From assembly GCA_018067325.1 (NCBI GenBank), contig JAGPUU010000438.1:1-13657 (forward strand): 13,657 bases of DNA. The letters run 5' to 3'. A program made the position numbers and the translations under genes. Under the pieces are notes generated by a model. It ran no database searches, was not told where the DNA came from, and saw nothing but the letters and a program-made list of their open reading frames with translations. This document shows, in pieces, positions 1 through 6,102 of this stretch. Position 1 is the stretch's first letter; each line of letters begins with the position of its first letter. This DNA comes from Amphritea sp. Lineage in GTDB: Bacteria > Pseudomonadota > Gammaproteobacteria > Pseudomonadales > Balneatricaceae.

Positions 1-135
1 CCGTTGGGCATGAGTGGCGCCAGGCTTATAACAACAGCCATTAATCAGCTGGAATCTTCCGGTGGAAAATTTGCAATCTGCGCTATGTGTATTGGTGTGG
101 GCCAAGGCATTGCCACTTTAATTGAGCGAGTATAA
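1..135 (+). CDS. C-terminus of an acetyl-CoA acetyltransferase-type thiolase (partial, 5' end outside window)
   Basis: This is the last 44 codons of a thiolase, with the start lying left of the window. The visible tail opens with PLGMSGAR, the region that in thiolases directly follows the catalytic His of the GHPLG(M/A)SGAR block. It contains [10 protein letters not shown], the C-terminal active-site block with the catalytic Cys and glycine-rich loop (family knowledge). In this operon the most sensible role is 3-oxoadipyl-CoA thiolase, the last step of the beta-ketoadipate route (3-oxoadipyl-CoA + CoA to succinyl-CoA + acetyl-CoA). That specificity is inferred from the adjacent ring-cleavage gene 23 bp downstream. 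The fragment alone cannot separate PcaF/PaaJ-like enzymes from acetoacetyl-CoA thiolases. Confidence 0.9.
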   Translation, partial: PLGMSGARLITTAINQLESSGGKFAICAMCIGVGQGIATLIERV

Positions 136-158
136 AACGACTTTCAGGAGTAAAACTG

Positions 159-1016
159 ATGAGTATTACTGAGCAAAACTTAACAGATATTGTTGTATCC
201 ACTTTGAACTCCGATGACCCGCGACTCAATCAGGTGATGGAGAGTCTGATTCGCCACTTGCATGACTTTATTCGTGAGGTTGAGCCCAGTGATGAGGAGT
301 GGATGACAGGTATTCAGTACCTCACAGAAGTTGGGCAGATGTGTAACGATGTCCGTCAGGAATATATTCTGCTATCAGACACTCTCGGCGTTACCGTACT
401 GAAAGATAGCCTTAATAATAAAAAGCCTGAAGGTGCAACCGAGGTCTCAGTGCTGGGCCCATTTTATCGCGAAGGGGCTGAGGTGATGCCATTGGGCGCT
501 AGTATCTCTCGCGGAGAGAATGATGGTCAGCCCTGTGTTGTTCGTGGTCGGGTAACAGCCCCGGATGGGACGCCTATTGCAGGAGCTGTCATGGATGCCT
601 GGCAGGCGGCCAGTACAGGGTTCTACGAACAGCAGGATGAAAACCAACCAGAGATGAATTTGCGTGGTCGGTTTAAGACTGATGAAAACGGTTACTACCA
701 TTTTAAAACAGTTAAACCCAAAAACTACCCGATACCCGGTGATGGACCTGTTGGGAAAATGCTGGACGCGGTTGGTCGACATAATTACAGACCTGCCCAT
801 ATCCATTTCATCGTCTCAGCAGAAGGTCATGAGCCGGTGATTACTCAGTTCTTTGATGCTACGGATGAATATGTAACTAGCGATGCCGTGTTTGGTGTAA
901 AAGAGTCGCTGCTGGTGGACTTCCAGGAAGTCACCGATCCTGCGCAGGCTGCTGAACTTAATCTGCCGGTTGGTGGTTGGTTAGTGGAATTTAACTTTGG
1001 CCTTAATCCGGAATAA
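159..1016 (+). CDS. Intradiol ring-cleavage dioxygenase, hydroxyquinol 1,2-dioxygenase type
   Basis: A 285-residue soluble non-heme Fe(III) intradiol dioxygenase. An alpha-helical N-terminal dimerisation domain (about residues 1-95) precedes the beta-sandwich catalytic domain. All four iron ligands expected in the family are visible: Tyr156 (in STGFYEQQ), Tyr190 (in PKNYPIPGDGP), His214 and His216 (in RPAHIHF). The C-terminal stretch YVTSDAVFGVKESL and the length resemble hydroxyquinol 1,2-dioxygenases more than CatA-type catechol dioxygenases (about 310 residues), which carry a different sequence there. The expected reaction is hydroxyquinol + O2 to maleylacetate, which a reductase (not in the window) converts to 3-oxoadipate for the upstream thiolase. 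An AGGAG box lies 8 bp before the ATG. The gene sits 23 bp after the thiolase and 4 bp before the YCII gene, so it is probably in one operon with them. Catechol or a substituted catechol remains a possible substrate. Confidence 0.88.
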   Translation: MSITEQNLTDIVVSTLNSDDPRLNQVMESLIRHLHDFIREVEPSDEEWMTGIQYLTEVGQMCNDVRQEYILLSDTLGVTVLKDSLNNKKPEGATEVSVLGPFYREGAEVMPLGASISRGENDGQPCVVRGRVTAPDGTPIAGAVMDAWQAASTGFYEQQDENQPEMNLRGRFKTDENGYYHFKTVKPKNYPIPGDGPVGKMLDAVGRHNYRPAHIHFIVSAEGHEPVITQFFDATDEYVTSDAVFGVKESLLVDFQEVTDPAQAAELNLPVGGWLVEFNFGLNPE

Positions 1017-1020
1017 AGCG

Positions 1021-1317
1021 ATGTATTTTGTAGTTTTTGCAACGGATAAACCGGGTATGGCACAAGCCAGAGCCGAAGCCCGGCCAACACACCGGGAATA
1101 TCTTCGCCAGCATGACCATCCGGTTCGTGTACGGGTGGGGGGGCCAACATTCAATGCCAGTGCCGAGCAGATGAACGGCACTATGCTGGTTATTGAAGCG
1201 GATGAGATCAAGCAGGTTCATGAGTATCTTAAAGGAGATCCTTATCAAGCAGCTGGTATATTTGAATCGATAGAGGTACGTCCCTGGTCATGGGGCTTAG
1301 GGTTGCCGGAGGAGTGA
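1021..1317 (+). CDS. YCII-family (YciI-like) small protein, possible TftG-like enzyme
   Basis: A 98-residue protein of the YCII family, a dimeric alpha/beta-barrel fold. It begins MYFVVFATDKPG, has the conserved His24 in the RPTH segment, a GGP turn at about residues 40-42, and the family C-terminal block GDPYQAAGIFESIEVRPW (Asp73). A TTG start at 997 would overlap the dioxygenase. The ATG at 1021 is preferred because it gives the normal family N-terminus, although only a weak GGAA precedes it. The best known catabolic relative is TftG of the 2,4,5-T pathway, which removes chloride from 5-chlorohydroxyquinol and is encoded with the hydroxyquinol dioxygenase TftH. By analogy this protein may act on a substituted hydroxyquinol, on its quinone, or on the ring-cleavage product. 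The exact reaction is unknown. Confidence 0.85.
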   Translation: MYFVVFATDKPGMAQARAEARPTHREYLRQHDHPVRVRVGGPTFNASAEQMNGTMLVIEADEIKQVHEYLKGDPYQAAGIFESIEVRPWSWGLGLPEE

Positions 1318-1320
1318 TTT

Positions 1321-1698
1321 ATGAAAACATGGCATCTTGAGCGTAATGCTCCTGAGACTGGAACCCGGCTTTGTCGTGTCGATGAGGTGTCGGAAGATGA
1401 GGTCGTTGAATTTAAGTTCGGTGACAATATCAAGACCCTGTTTCGAATGTTTCTTTATAACGATCAGGGCCAGTTACGGGCGTATATGAATGTTTGCCCA
1501 CACTTCAATGTGCCTCTGAATGTCAGTCCCGGTGAAATGTTCACCTCTGATCGTGCCCAGTTTATGTGTTCGATACACTATGCCAAGTTTAACCTGAACG
1601 ATGGTCATTGTACCGATGGCCCCTGCGAGGGGCTTGGGTTGGAGGTAATTCCACTGGATATTATTAACAATGAAGTGTTTGTCGGGAATGTGGCATAA
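1321..1698 (+). CDS. Small Rieske-type [2Fe-2S] ferredoxin
   Basis: A 125-residue single-domain Rieske protein. The cluster ligands are visible as Cys59-Pro-His61 (in NVCPHFNVPLN) and Cys83-Ser-Ile-His86 (in FMCSIHYAKF), followed by the GHCTDGPCEG loop typical of Rieske ferredoxins. There is no oxygenase catalytic domain and no membrane anchor, so it should be a cytoplasmic electron carrier. Its usual partner would be a ring-hydroxylating oxygenase; none is in the window, but one could lie upstream in the operon. A strong GGAGGAG box (1308-1314) overlaps the end of the YCII gene 6 bp before the ATG. The intergenic gap is 3 bp, so the genes are co-transcribed. A stand-alone role, for instance feeding electrons to an unlinked hydroxylase that makes hydroxyquinol, cannot be excluded. 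Confidence 0.88.
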   Translation: MKTWHLERNAPETGTRLCRVDEVSEDEVVEFKFGDNIKTLFRMFLYNDQGQLRAYMNVCPHFNVPLNVSPGEMFTSDRAQFMCSIHYAKFNLNDGHCTDGPCEGLGLEVIPLDIINNEVFVGNVA

Positions 1699-1772
1699 GT
1701 AGGTTTTTCACTCGTTTCTGGTTTGGTCTGAGCCAGTGATAGTCAGCTGCTGAAAATATCAGATCTTTACCC

Positions 1773-1806
1773 AAACCAAGCCCGATACCCAGGCTTTAGG
1801 TTTTTT
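1773..1806 (+). terminator. Probable rho-independent terminator of the dioxygenase operon
   Basis: An interrupted stem (AAACC and AAGCC pairing with GGCTT and GGTTT across a 9-nt loop, with a small TA bulge) runs straight into a T run at 1801-1806. It lies 74 bp after the Rieske gene stop. The stem is modest in GC content, so strength is uncertain. Confidence 0.55.
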
Positions 1807-1807
1807 A

Positions 1808-1843
1808 GCCGGCTCATCCCGAATGATTTGCCGGCATTTTTTT
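1808..1843 (+). terminator. Second hairpin with T run, directly before the thioesterase ribosome binding site
   Basis: GCCGGC at 1808-1813 is repeated at 1830-1835; the hexamer is self-complementary, so the copies can pair across a 16-nt loop. Seven T residues follow at 1837-1843. The T run abuts the GAGGTGG box (1844-1850) of the next gene. The hairpin is therefore either a backup terminator or part of an attenuating leader. Confidence 0.45.
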
Positions 1844-1852
1844 GAGGTGGTT

Positions 1853-2278
1853 ATGATCAATGTCCAACAACTTAACCAATTGAACACAGGATGCCTGCCG
1901 GGACTGATTGGTTTAGACATACTTTCGGCCACGCCTGATCAGTTAATTAGCGAGCTTGTTATAAGAGACGAACTGCTTGCGCCTAATGGTTATCTACATG
2001 CGGCGACAGTCATCGCCTTGGCAGATACAACTTGCGGTTATGGCACTCGGCTACACTTGGAATCAGGGCAGGGCTTTACCACGCTGGAGCTGAAATCCAA
2101 TTTTTTGGGGACTGCCAGAGAAGGCGTTATTCGTTGTATCGCAACGCCGCGCCACCTAGGCCGGAGTAGTCAAGTTTGGGAGGCGGAAGTAGAGGATATT
2201 CAAGGTAAAACACTGGCGCTGTTCCGTTGCACGCAGATGATCCTTAATGTTTCCAAAAAGGTAGAAGCCGATGACTGA
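1853..2278 (+). CDS. PaaI-like hotdog-fold thioesterase
   Basis: A 141-residue hotdog-fold protein resembling the PaaI/4-hydroxybenzoyl-CoA thioesterase superfamily. The core segment PNGYLHAATVIALADTTCGYG (residues 44-64) has the expected Asn/His then Asp pattern (Asn45, His49, Asp58) leading into the central helix. The later segment TLELKSNFLGTAREG matches the usual beta strand after it. The likely role is hydrolysis of an acyl-CoA or aryl-CoA, which would release CoA from dead-end thioesters; the substrate cannot be read from sequence. The ATG at 1853 is chosen over an in-frame ATG at 1823 because GAGGTGG lies 2 bp before it and the earlier codons fall in the hairpin and T run. The stop overlaps the start of the permease gene by 8 bp (ATGACTGA), so the two are translationally coupled. 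Confidence 0.82.
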   Translation: MINVQQLNQLNTGCLPGLIGLDILSATPDQLISELVIRDELLAPNGYLHAATVIALADTTCGYGTRLHLESGQGFTTLELKSNFLGTAREGVIRCIATPRHLGRSSQVWEAEVEDIQGKTLALFRCTQMILNVSKKVEADD

Positions 2279-3008
2279 AGGATGGGAGTTCTGGAGTATT
2301 GCGGTGATCGGGGTTCTGATAACGGGTATTTCAAAATCAGGCTTTGCCGGGGGGATAGGTGTTATCACGGTACCACTGTTGGCTCTTCAGATTGGGCCAC
2401 TCCGTGCTGCGGCATTAATGCTGCCGCTACTGATTATTATGGATATTCTCAGTGTTCGAGCCTGGTGGGGTAAGCAGGTTAAAGCTTTGTTATGGTTGTT
2501 GCTGCCACCTGCGGCAGTAGGTATTGGGATTGGATATCTGCTGTTCGATTATTTGAATGATCAAATCTTGCGCATGATACTGGGTTGGATGTCGATCTTA
2601 TTTGGCCTGTGGGGATTATTGAAGGGGATGAAACTGGGACGATTCACTTCTCCATGGGTTGGCAGGGTTTGTGGTGGTGTCGCTGGATTCACTAGTTTTT
2701 TAGCCCATGCTGGAGGGCCTCCACTTAACTTCTATCTGATCCCACAGCAGCTACCCAGAGAGAAGTTTCTCGCCACTGCGGTTCTGTTTTTGGCATCGAT
2801 TAACCTGATGAAATTGGTGCCCTATATAGCACTGGGGCAAATTAATAGTGATAACCTGGTGATTGGAATAGTACTAGCTCCAATTGCCTGGTTGGGGGTA
2901 AAGCTGGGGCTAAAGATCCAACATCTGCTTAACGATGTACTGTTTTATCGCATTATCCTGGTCCTGCTAATGTTGGTCGGTATAAAACTGATTACCGATG
3001 CCATCTAA
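2271..3008 (+). CDS. TauE/SafE (TSUP) family inner-membrane permease
   Basis: A 245-residue very hydrophobic protein with roughly seven to eight membrane segments. It has the two-repeat architecture of the TauE/SafE family. The first repeat carries a small-residue block near residues 20-35 (GISKSGFAGGIGVITVP). The second carries the equivalent block FLAHAGGPPLNFYL near residues 143-156. Family members export or import small anions such as sulfite, sulfoacetate or other organic anions; the substrate here is unknown. The ATG overlaps the thioesterase stop, tying the two products together in expression. If the operon handled a sulfonated aromatic this could be a sulfite exporter, but no desulfonating enzyme is visible. 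Confidence 0.85.
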   Translation: MTEGWEFWSIAVIGVLITGISKSGFAGGIGVITVPLLALQIGPLRAAALMLPLLIIMDILSVRAWWGKQVKALLWLLLPPAAVGIGIGYLLFDYLNDQILRMILGWMSILFGLWGLLKGMKLGRFTSPWVGRVCGGVAGFTSFLAHAGGPPLNFYLIPQQLPREKFLATAVLFLASINLMKLVPYIALGQINSDNLVIGIVLAPIAWLGVKLGLKIQHLLNDVLFYRIILVLLMLVGIKLITDAI

Positions 3009-3033
3009 ACAATACCTCTAAAGGGCAAGAAAG

Positions 3034-3072
3034 AAAAAACACCCGGCCTGCGGGGGGAAATGAGCAAGCCGG
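3034..3072 (-). terminator. Rho-independent terminator downstream of the WrbA gene
   Basis: Read on the minus strand, CCGGC-T-TGC (from 3072) pairs with GCA-G-GCCGG (to 3043) around a loop of about 12 nt. A T-rich tract (3034-3039) follows. It lies about 40 bp past the WrbA stop. On the plus strand there is no T run, so it should not efficiently stop transcription from the permease gene. Confidence 0.7.
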
Positions 3073-3111
3073 ATACATAAAGTATGACAGTAAGTTTAAT
3101 CAGTTAGCTGC

Positions 3112-3711
3112 TTAGGCACTTAGTTTTTGTGCCAGAGTTGCTACGTGATTTCCTTGGAAACGCGCCATTTCAAGTTCTTTCTCTGATGGACTACGAGAAC
3201 CATCGGCCCCCGCAATGGTTCCAGCTCCTAAGGGGGAGCCTCCTTTTACTTCGGAAATATCTGTCAGTTCTCCGCAGCTGTATGGCAGGCCAACAACCAC
3301 CATTCCATGGTGAAACAGGGTGGTATGGAATGACTGAATTGTTGTCTCATTACCACCGCCGGTACCTGTACTGGTAAAGACGCTGCCAACCTTGCCAATC
3401 AACGCGCCGTTCATCCACAGTCCACCGGTTTGATCGAGGAAGTTACGCATCTGGCTGGCCATGTTGCCAAAGCGGGTTGGTGTACCAAAGATAATGGCGT
3501 CGTAATCTGCTAGTTCATTAGGGGTCGCTATAGGAGCTGTCTGCTCCAGTTTTATACCGGCATTTTTAGCAGCATCTTCAGGCATTAATTCCGGCACGCG
3601 TTTGATAGTGACTTCAACACCTTCGACGGATGCTGCGCCTTGTGCGATGCTCGCTGCGAGCGTTTCAATGTGGCCATAAGATGAATAATACAGAACTAGA
3701 ACCTTGCTCAT
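3112..3711 (-). CDS. wrbA: WrbA-type NAD(P)H:quinone oxidoreductase (flavodoxin-like)
   Basis: A 199-residue protein, very close to the 198 residues of E. coli WrbA. The N-terminal FMN phosphate loop is [13 protein letters not shown] (residues 7-19). The isoalloxazine-contacting segment [22 protein letters not shown] spans residues 78-99, and [11 protein letters not shown] follows (114-124). GAGTIAG and the C-terminal helix complete the WrbA pattern. The family reduces quinones to hydroquinones by two-electron transfer, avoiding semiquinone radicals. The start at 3711 is preferred over an upstream in-frame start at 3765: AGGAGA lies 7 bp before it, and the extra 18 residues match nothing in the family. 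It is the third gene of a minus-strand series after DoxX and pirin, 119 bp past the pirin stop. An internal promoter in that gap is possible but I see no clear one. Confidence 0.92.
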   Translation of the reverse strand: MSKVLVLYYSSYGHIETLAASIAQGAASVEGVEVTIKRVPELMPEDAAKNAGIKLEQTAPIATPNELADYDAIIFGTPTRFGNMASQMRNFLDQTGGLWMNGALIGKVGSVFTSTGTGGGNETTIQSFHTTLFHHGMVVVGLPYSCGELTDISEVKGGSPLGAGTIAGADGSRSPSEKELEMARFQGNHVATLAQKLSA

Positions 3712-3830
3712 TGCAGGTCTCCTTTTATCTTTGTTAAAAAGTGCGTTGATAAATCGAGTAAACATTAGGTTTATCTCTTGTTGAATGCTTTAACTTTGCT
3801 TCAGCGGTTTGTTTTGAGTGTGCTGCTTTA

Positions 3831-4517
3831 TTAGGGAAGCTCAAACAACAGAGCCTCAACCTTGTTAGGTTCAGTAAAACTCAGTTTTTCTTCCTTTTTT
3901 ATGGTCGCCCCATCACCTGACTGCACAGTGGTGCCGTTAACCTTAATCGACCCCCTGGCAATATGTAGATAGTAAGTTCGGCCTTTAACCGTGGTAAAAC
4001 TACTGTCTTTATCAGACTGACTGAGCTTATAAATTCGTGTGTTTTGACGAATTGACAGAGAACCTTTTTGGCCATCAGGCGATACAATCAACGTGACTCC
4101 CCGACTATCACTGAAATTATTTTGCTGGTAGCTGGGCTTAGCACCCAGCTGATTTGGTTGAATCCAGATCTGTAAAAAGTTCAGGTGTTGGCTTTTTGAC
4201 GGGTTGTATTCACTGTGCCTGATGCCGGTTCCTGCGCTCATCACCTGAACATCACCCGCTTTGAGGATGGAATGAAAACCCATGGTATCTTTGTGTTCGA
4301 TACTACCTTCCAGGATATAACTGATAATTTCCATGTCCCGGTGAGGGTGGGTGCCAAAACCGGTGCCCGGGCTGACCCAGTCATCGTTAATAACCAGAAG
4401 TTCTGAAACTCCCATATAACGGGGGTCATAATAGTTAGCGAAGGAGAAGCTATGTTTAGTTTCAAGCCAGTTGTATTTGGCGTATCCGCGTTCTTTACCC
4501 GGGCGTAATGTGATCAT
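3831..4517 (-). CDS. Pirin family protein (YhhW-like, possible quercetinase)
   Basis: A 228-residue bicupin-fold pirin, close in length to E. coli YhhW. The metal ligands of the N-terminal cupin are in register with YhhW: His57 and His59 (in GTHPHRDME), then His101 and Glu103 (in GIRHSEYN). Some bacterial pirins cleave quercetin and others act in redox or stress regulation; the physiological substrate here is unknown. It lies 37 bp downstream of the DoxX gene on the same strand, most likely in one transcript. The upstream AAGAGA box is moderate. The context with a quinone reductase suggests handling of flavonoid-like, catecholic or quinone compounds, which is inference. Confidence 0.9.
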   Translation of the reverse strand: MITLRPGKERGYAKYNWLETKHSFSFANYYDPRYMGVSELLVINDDWVSPGTGFGTHPHRDMEIISYILEGSIEHKDTMGFHSILKAGDVQVMSAGTGIRHSEYNPSKSQHLNFLQIWIQPNQLGAKPSYQQNNFSDSRGVTLIVSPDGQKGSLSIRQNTRIYKLSQSDKDSSFTTVKGRTYYLHIARGSIKVNGTTVQSGDGATIKKEEKLSFTEPNKVEALLFELP

Positions 4518-4554
4518 GTGGTTTCTCTTAACGGCAGTGGAAGGCCTGATGAAA

Positions 4555-5007
4555 TCAAGCTTGTTCCGATAAGGTGCTCATGCGACGGTCGATCGATATT
4601 GCACCGGCACCATTGAAGGCTAGGGCAACAGAGATACTGAAGAGTGCCAGGCCAAACTCGTAGCCGTTGTTGCTCATAAACAGGCCGTTGCTTATATGTA
4701 CGCTAAAAATCGCTACCAACATTGTGAAGGCCAGTACTACGGCAGCAGGTCGGGTCAGCAGACCAAGTAACAGGGCGATACCGCCGAAGAATTCAGCACT
4801 GCCTGCGCCAAGTGCCAATAGGTAACCGGGCTCAAGGCCGATAGAAGCCATCCACTGACCCGTACCTTCCAGGCCGTAGCCTCCGAAAGCACCGAATAGT
4901 TTCTGAGCGCCGTGGGCCGCAAAAATAATGCCGGTAGGGATTCTAAGAGCCAGCCCGGTCAGGCTGCTGTTGGTAGAAAGAAGACGATTTAAAAGGTTAC
5001 TGTTCAT
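4555..5007 (-). CDS. DoxX family membrane protein
   Basis: A 150-residue protein with about four membrane segments. It carries the family blocks RIPTGIIFAAHGAQKLFG (residues 22-39), GGYGLEGTGQW (42-52), SAEFFGGIALLLGLLTRPAA (70-89) and a C-terminal NGAGAISIDRR. DoxX-like proteins of this kind often sit beside pirin and oxidoreductase genes and have been linked to quinone-coupled redox or oxidative stress, but the biochemical role is poorly defined. TAGGAA lies 7-8 bp before the ATG, a normal ribosome binding site. It is the first gene of the minus-strand set and diverges from the LysR gene, so it probably is the main target of that regulator. Confidence 0.9.
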   Translation of the reverse strand: MNSNLLNRLLSTNSSLTGLALRIPTGIIFAAHGAQKLFGAFGGYGLEGTGQWMASIGLEPGYLLALGAGSAEFFGGIALLLGLLTRPAAVVLAFTMLVAIFSVHISNGLFMSNNGYEFGLALFSISVALAFNGAGAISIDRRMSTLSEQA

Positions 5008-5034
5008 GGGTTATTTCCTATATATTCAGTATTA

Positions 5035-5063
5035 TTGATTTATGCAATTACTATAAATTAATA
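5035..5063 (+). promoter_or_regulatory. Candidate sigma70 promoter of the LysR gene
   Basis: TTGATT (5035-5040) and TTAATA (5058-5063) are separated by 17 bp. The -10 overlaps the first inverted repeat (5052-5072), as expected for autorepression. On the opposite strand TATAGT (5050-5055) could be a -10 for the DoxX gene, without a good -35. This is pattern matching in a very AT-rich stretch. Confidence 0.4.
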
Positions 5064-5072
5064 GAATTTATA
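5052..5072. promoter_or_regulatory. Inverted repeat 1, candidate LysR operator
   Basis: A perfect 8-bp inverted repeat, TATAAATT and AATTTATA, separated by the 5-bp spacer AATAG. The 21-bp size fits LysR-type sites. It lies between the divergent DoxX and LysR genes. Confidence 0.6.
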
Positions 5073-5085
5073 AAAATAACGGGGA

Positions 5086-5108
5086 ATTTTGATTTAATTG
5101 ATCAAAAT
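5086..5108. promoter_or_regulatory. Inverted repeat 2, candidate LysR operator
   Basis: A perfect 8-bp inverted repeat, ATTTTGAT and ATCAAAAT, with a 7-bp spacer. Its centre is 35 bp from the centre of repeat 1. It ends 9 bp before the LysR start codon, so binding there could also block translation initiation or elongation of transcription into the regulator gene. Confidence 0.6.
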
Positions 5109-5117
5109 ATTTGAACT

Positions 5118-6035
5118 ATGTACTCACCGATCACTATAGATGCGCTCCGGACACTGGATGCGATTGACCGACGCCGTAGTTTTGCGGCTGCTGCCGAAGA
5201 GTTATACCGGGTTCCTTCCGCTATCTCTTATACCATCAGTAAGCTGGAAGAAGACTTGGGGGTAGAGCTGTTTGATCGTTCCAGGCGTAAGGCTGAACTG
5301 ACAGCAGTTGGCCGACTGATACTGGAGCAAGGGCGACAAATTTTGGTGGCAACCGAGGAGTTGACCGCGCTGGCAAAACAGACCGATGAAGGATGGGAAA
5401 CCGAGTTGCGGATCTGTATTGATAGTCTTATTAACTGTGAGCCAGTATATGACTTGATTGAACAGTTTCAGAAGCTTCAACCTCGTACAGAATTGCGTTT
5501 GACGGAGGAGGTGTTGGGTGGCAGTTGGGACGCTCTTAATTCCGAGCAGTGTGATCTGGTGATTGGCGCGGAAGGCGATCCACCGTCGCAGGGGTTTGGT
5601 ATTCATCTGCTTGGGCAGGTGGAGTTTGTGTTTGCTGTTTCGGCTAGTCATCCATTAACCGATATGCAGCAACCGATCTCGTTACAAGCGATTCAGGATT
5701 ATCCGACAGTGGTGGTAACAGATAGCTCCCGTTATCTTCCGGTCCGCTCCACGGGACTACTTGATGGTCGAAGTCGTATTGCGGTCTCTTCGATAGAACA
5801 CAAAATTGCTGCTCAAATAAGAGGCTTGGGGGTTGGCTACCTTCCTAAATTCAGGATTAAAAAAGAGTTAGAAGAGGGAACGTTGAAACAGCTAATGTTG
5901 GCGGAGACTCGTTCCCCCAGATCGATATCCATTGCCTGGCGAAATACGAGTAAAGGCAAGGGAGTGCAATGGTTTGTCAGTCAGCTTCGGCAGATGGTAT
6001 TTGATCAGGATTCTGGATTACAGCGACCTAAATAA
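5118..6035 (+). CDS. LysR-type transcriptional regulator
   Basis: A 305-residue LysR regulator. The N-terminal winged helix-turn-helix spans about residues 6-65, with the hallmark segments SFAAAAEELYRVPSAISYTI (21-40) and KLEEDLGVELFDRSRR (42-57). The remainder (about 90-295) is the two-lobed effector-binding domain. It is divergent from the DoxX-pirin-WrbA set and should control it and itself through the intergenic inverted repeats. The effector is unknown; a quinone or phenolic compound is the natural guess from the target genes. The start at 5118 fits the family N-terminus, but no Shine-Dalgarno sequence is visible before it, which suggests low or leader-dependent translation. This subgroup with the DALRTLDAIDRR opening is common beside DoxX/pirin genes. 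Confidence 0.93.
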   Translation: MYSPITIDALRTLDAIDRRRSFAAAAEELYRVPSAISYTISKLEEDLGVELFDRSRRKAELTAVGRLILEQGRQILVATEELTALAKQTDEGWETELRICIDSLINCEPVYDLIEQFQKLQPRTELRLTEEVLGGSWDALNSEQCDLVIGAEGDPPSQGFGIHLLGQVEFVFAVSASHPLTDMQQPISLQAIQDYPTVVVTDSSRYLPVRSTGLLDGRSRIAVSSIEHKIAAQIRGLGVGYLPKFRIKKELEEGTLKQLMLAETRSPRSISIAWRNTSKGKGVQWFVSQLRQMVFDQDSGLQRPK

Positions 6036-6057
6036 AAAGAACGGGCCATAGGCCCGT
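6034..6057 (-). terminator. Hairpin terminator of the BKACE gene
   Basis: A perfect 7-bp stem, ACGGGCC and GGCCCGT with a 3-nt loop (6041-6057). On the minus strand a T run (6038-6034) follows, after TTC just past the stem. It sits between the convergent LysR and BKACE genes and touches the LysR stop codon. The plus-strand side ends in ATAAAAA rather than T residues, so it terminates mainly the minus-strand gene. Confidence 0.75.
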
Positions 6058-6102
6058 ATAAAAAGCTGAGGAGATCAGCAAGACAGTGATAAGAAAATTG
6101 AA

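Noticed and set aside
447..806. Minus-strand frame inside the dioxygenase gene
   Set aside because: It is antisense to a gene with all four iron ligands, and its translation resembles no known family.
1823..1852. Upstream in-frame ATG extending the thioesterase by ten residues
   Set aside because: These codons overlap the hairpin and T run, and the good GAGGTGG box sits just before the ATG at 1853.
3712..3765. Eighteen-residue N-terminal extension of the WrbA protein
   Set aside because: AGGAGA is correctly spaced before the ATG at 3711, and WrbA proteins start just before the KVLVLYYS strand.
3712..3830. Promoter between the pirin and WrbA genes
   Set aside because: Candidate -35 and -10 hexamers matched poorly or had wrong spacing, so no promoter is claimed.
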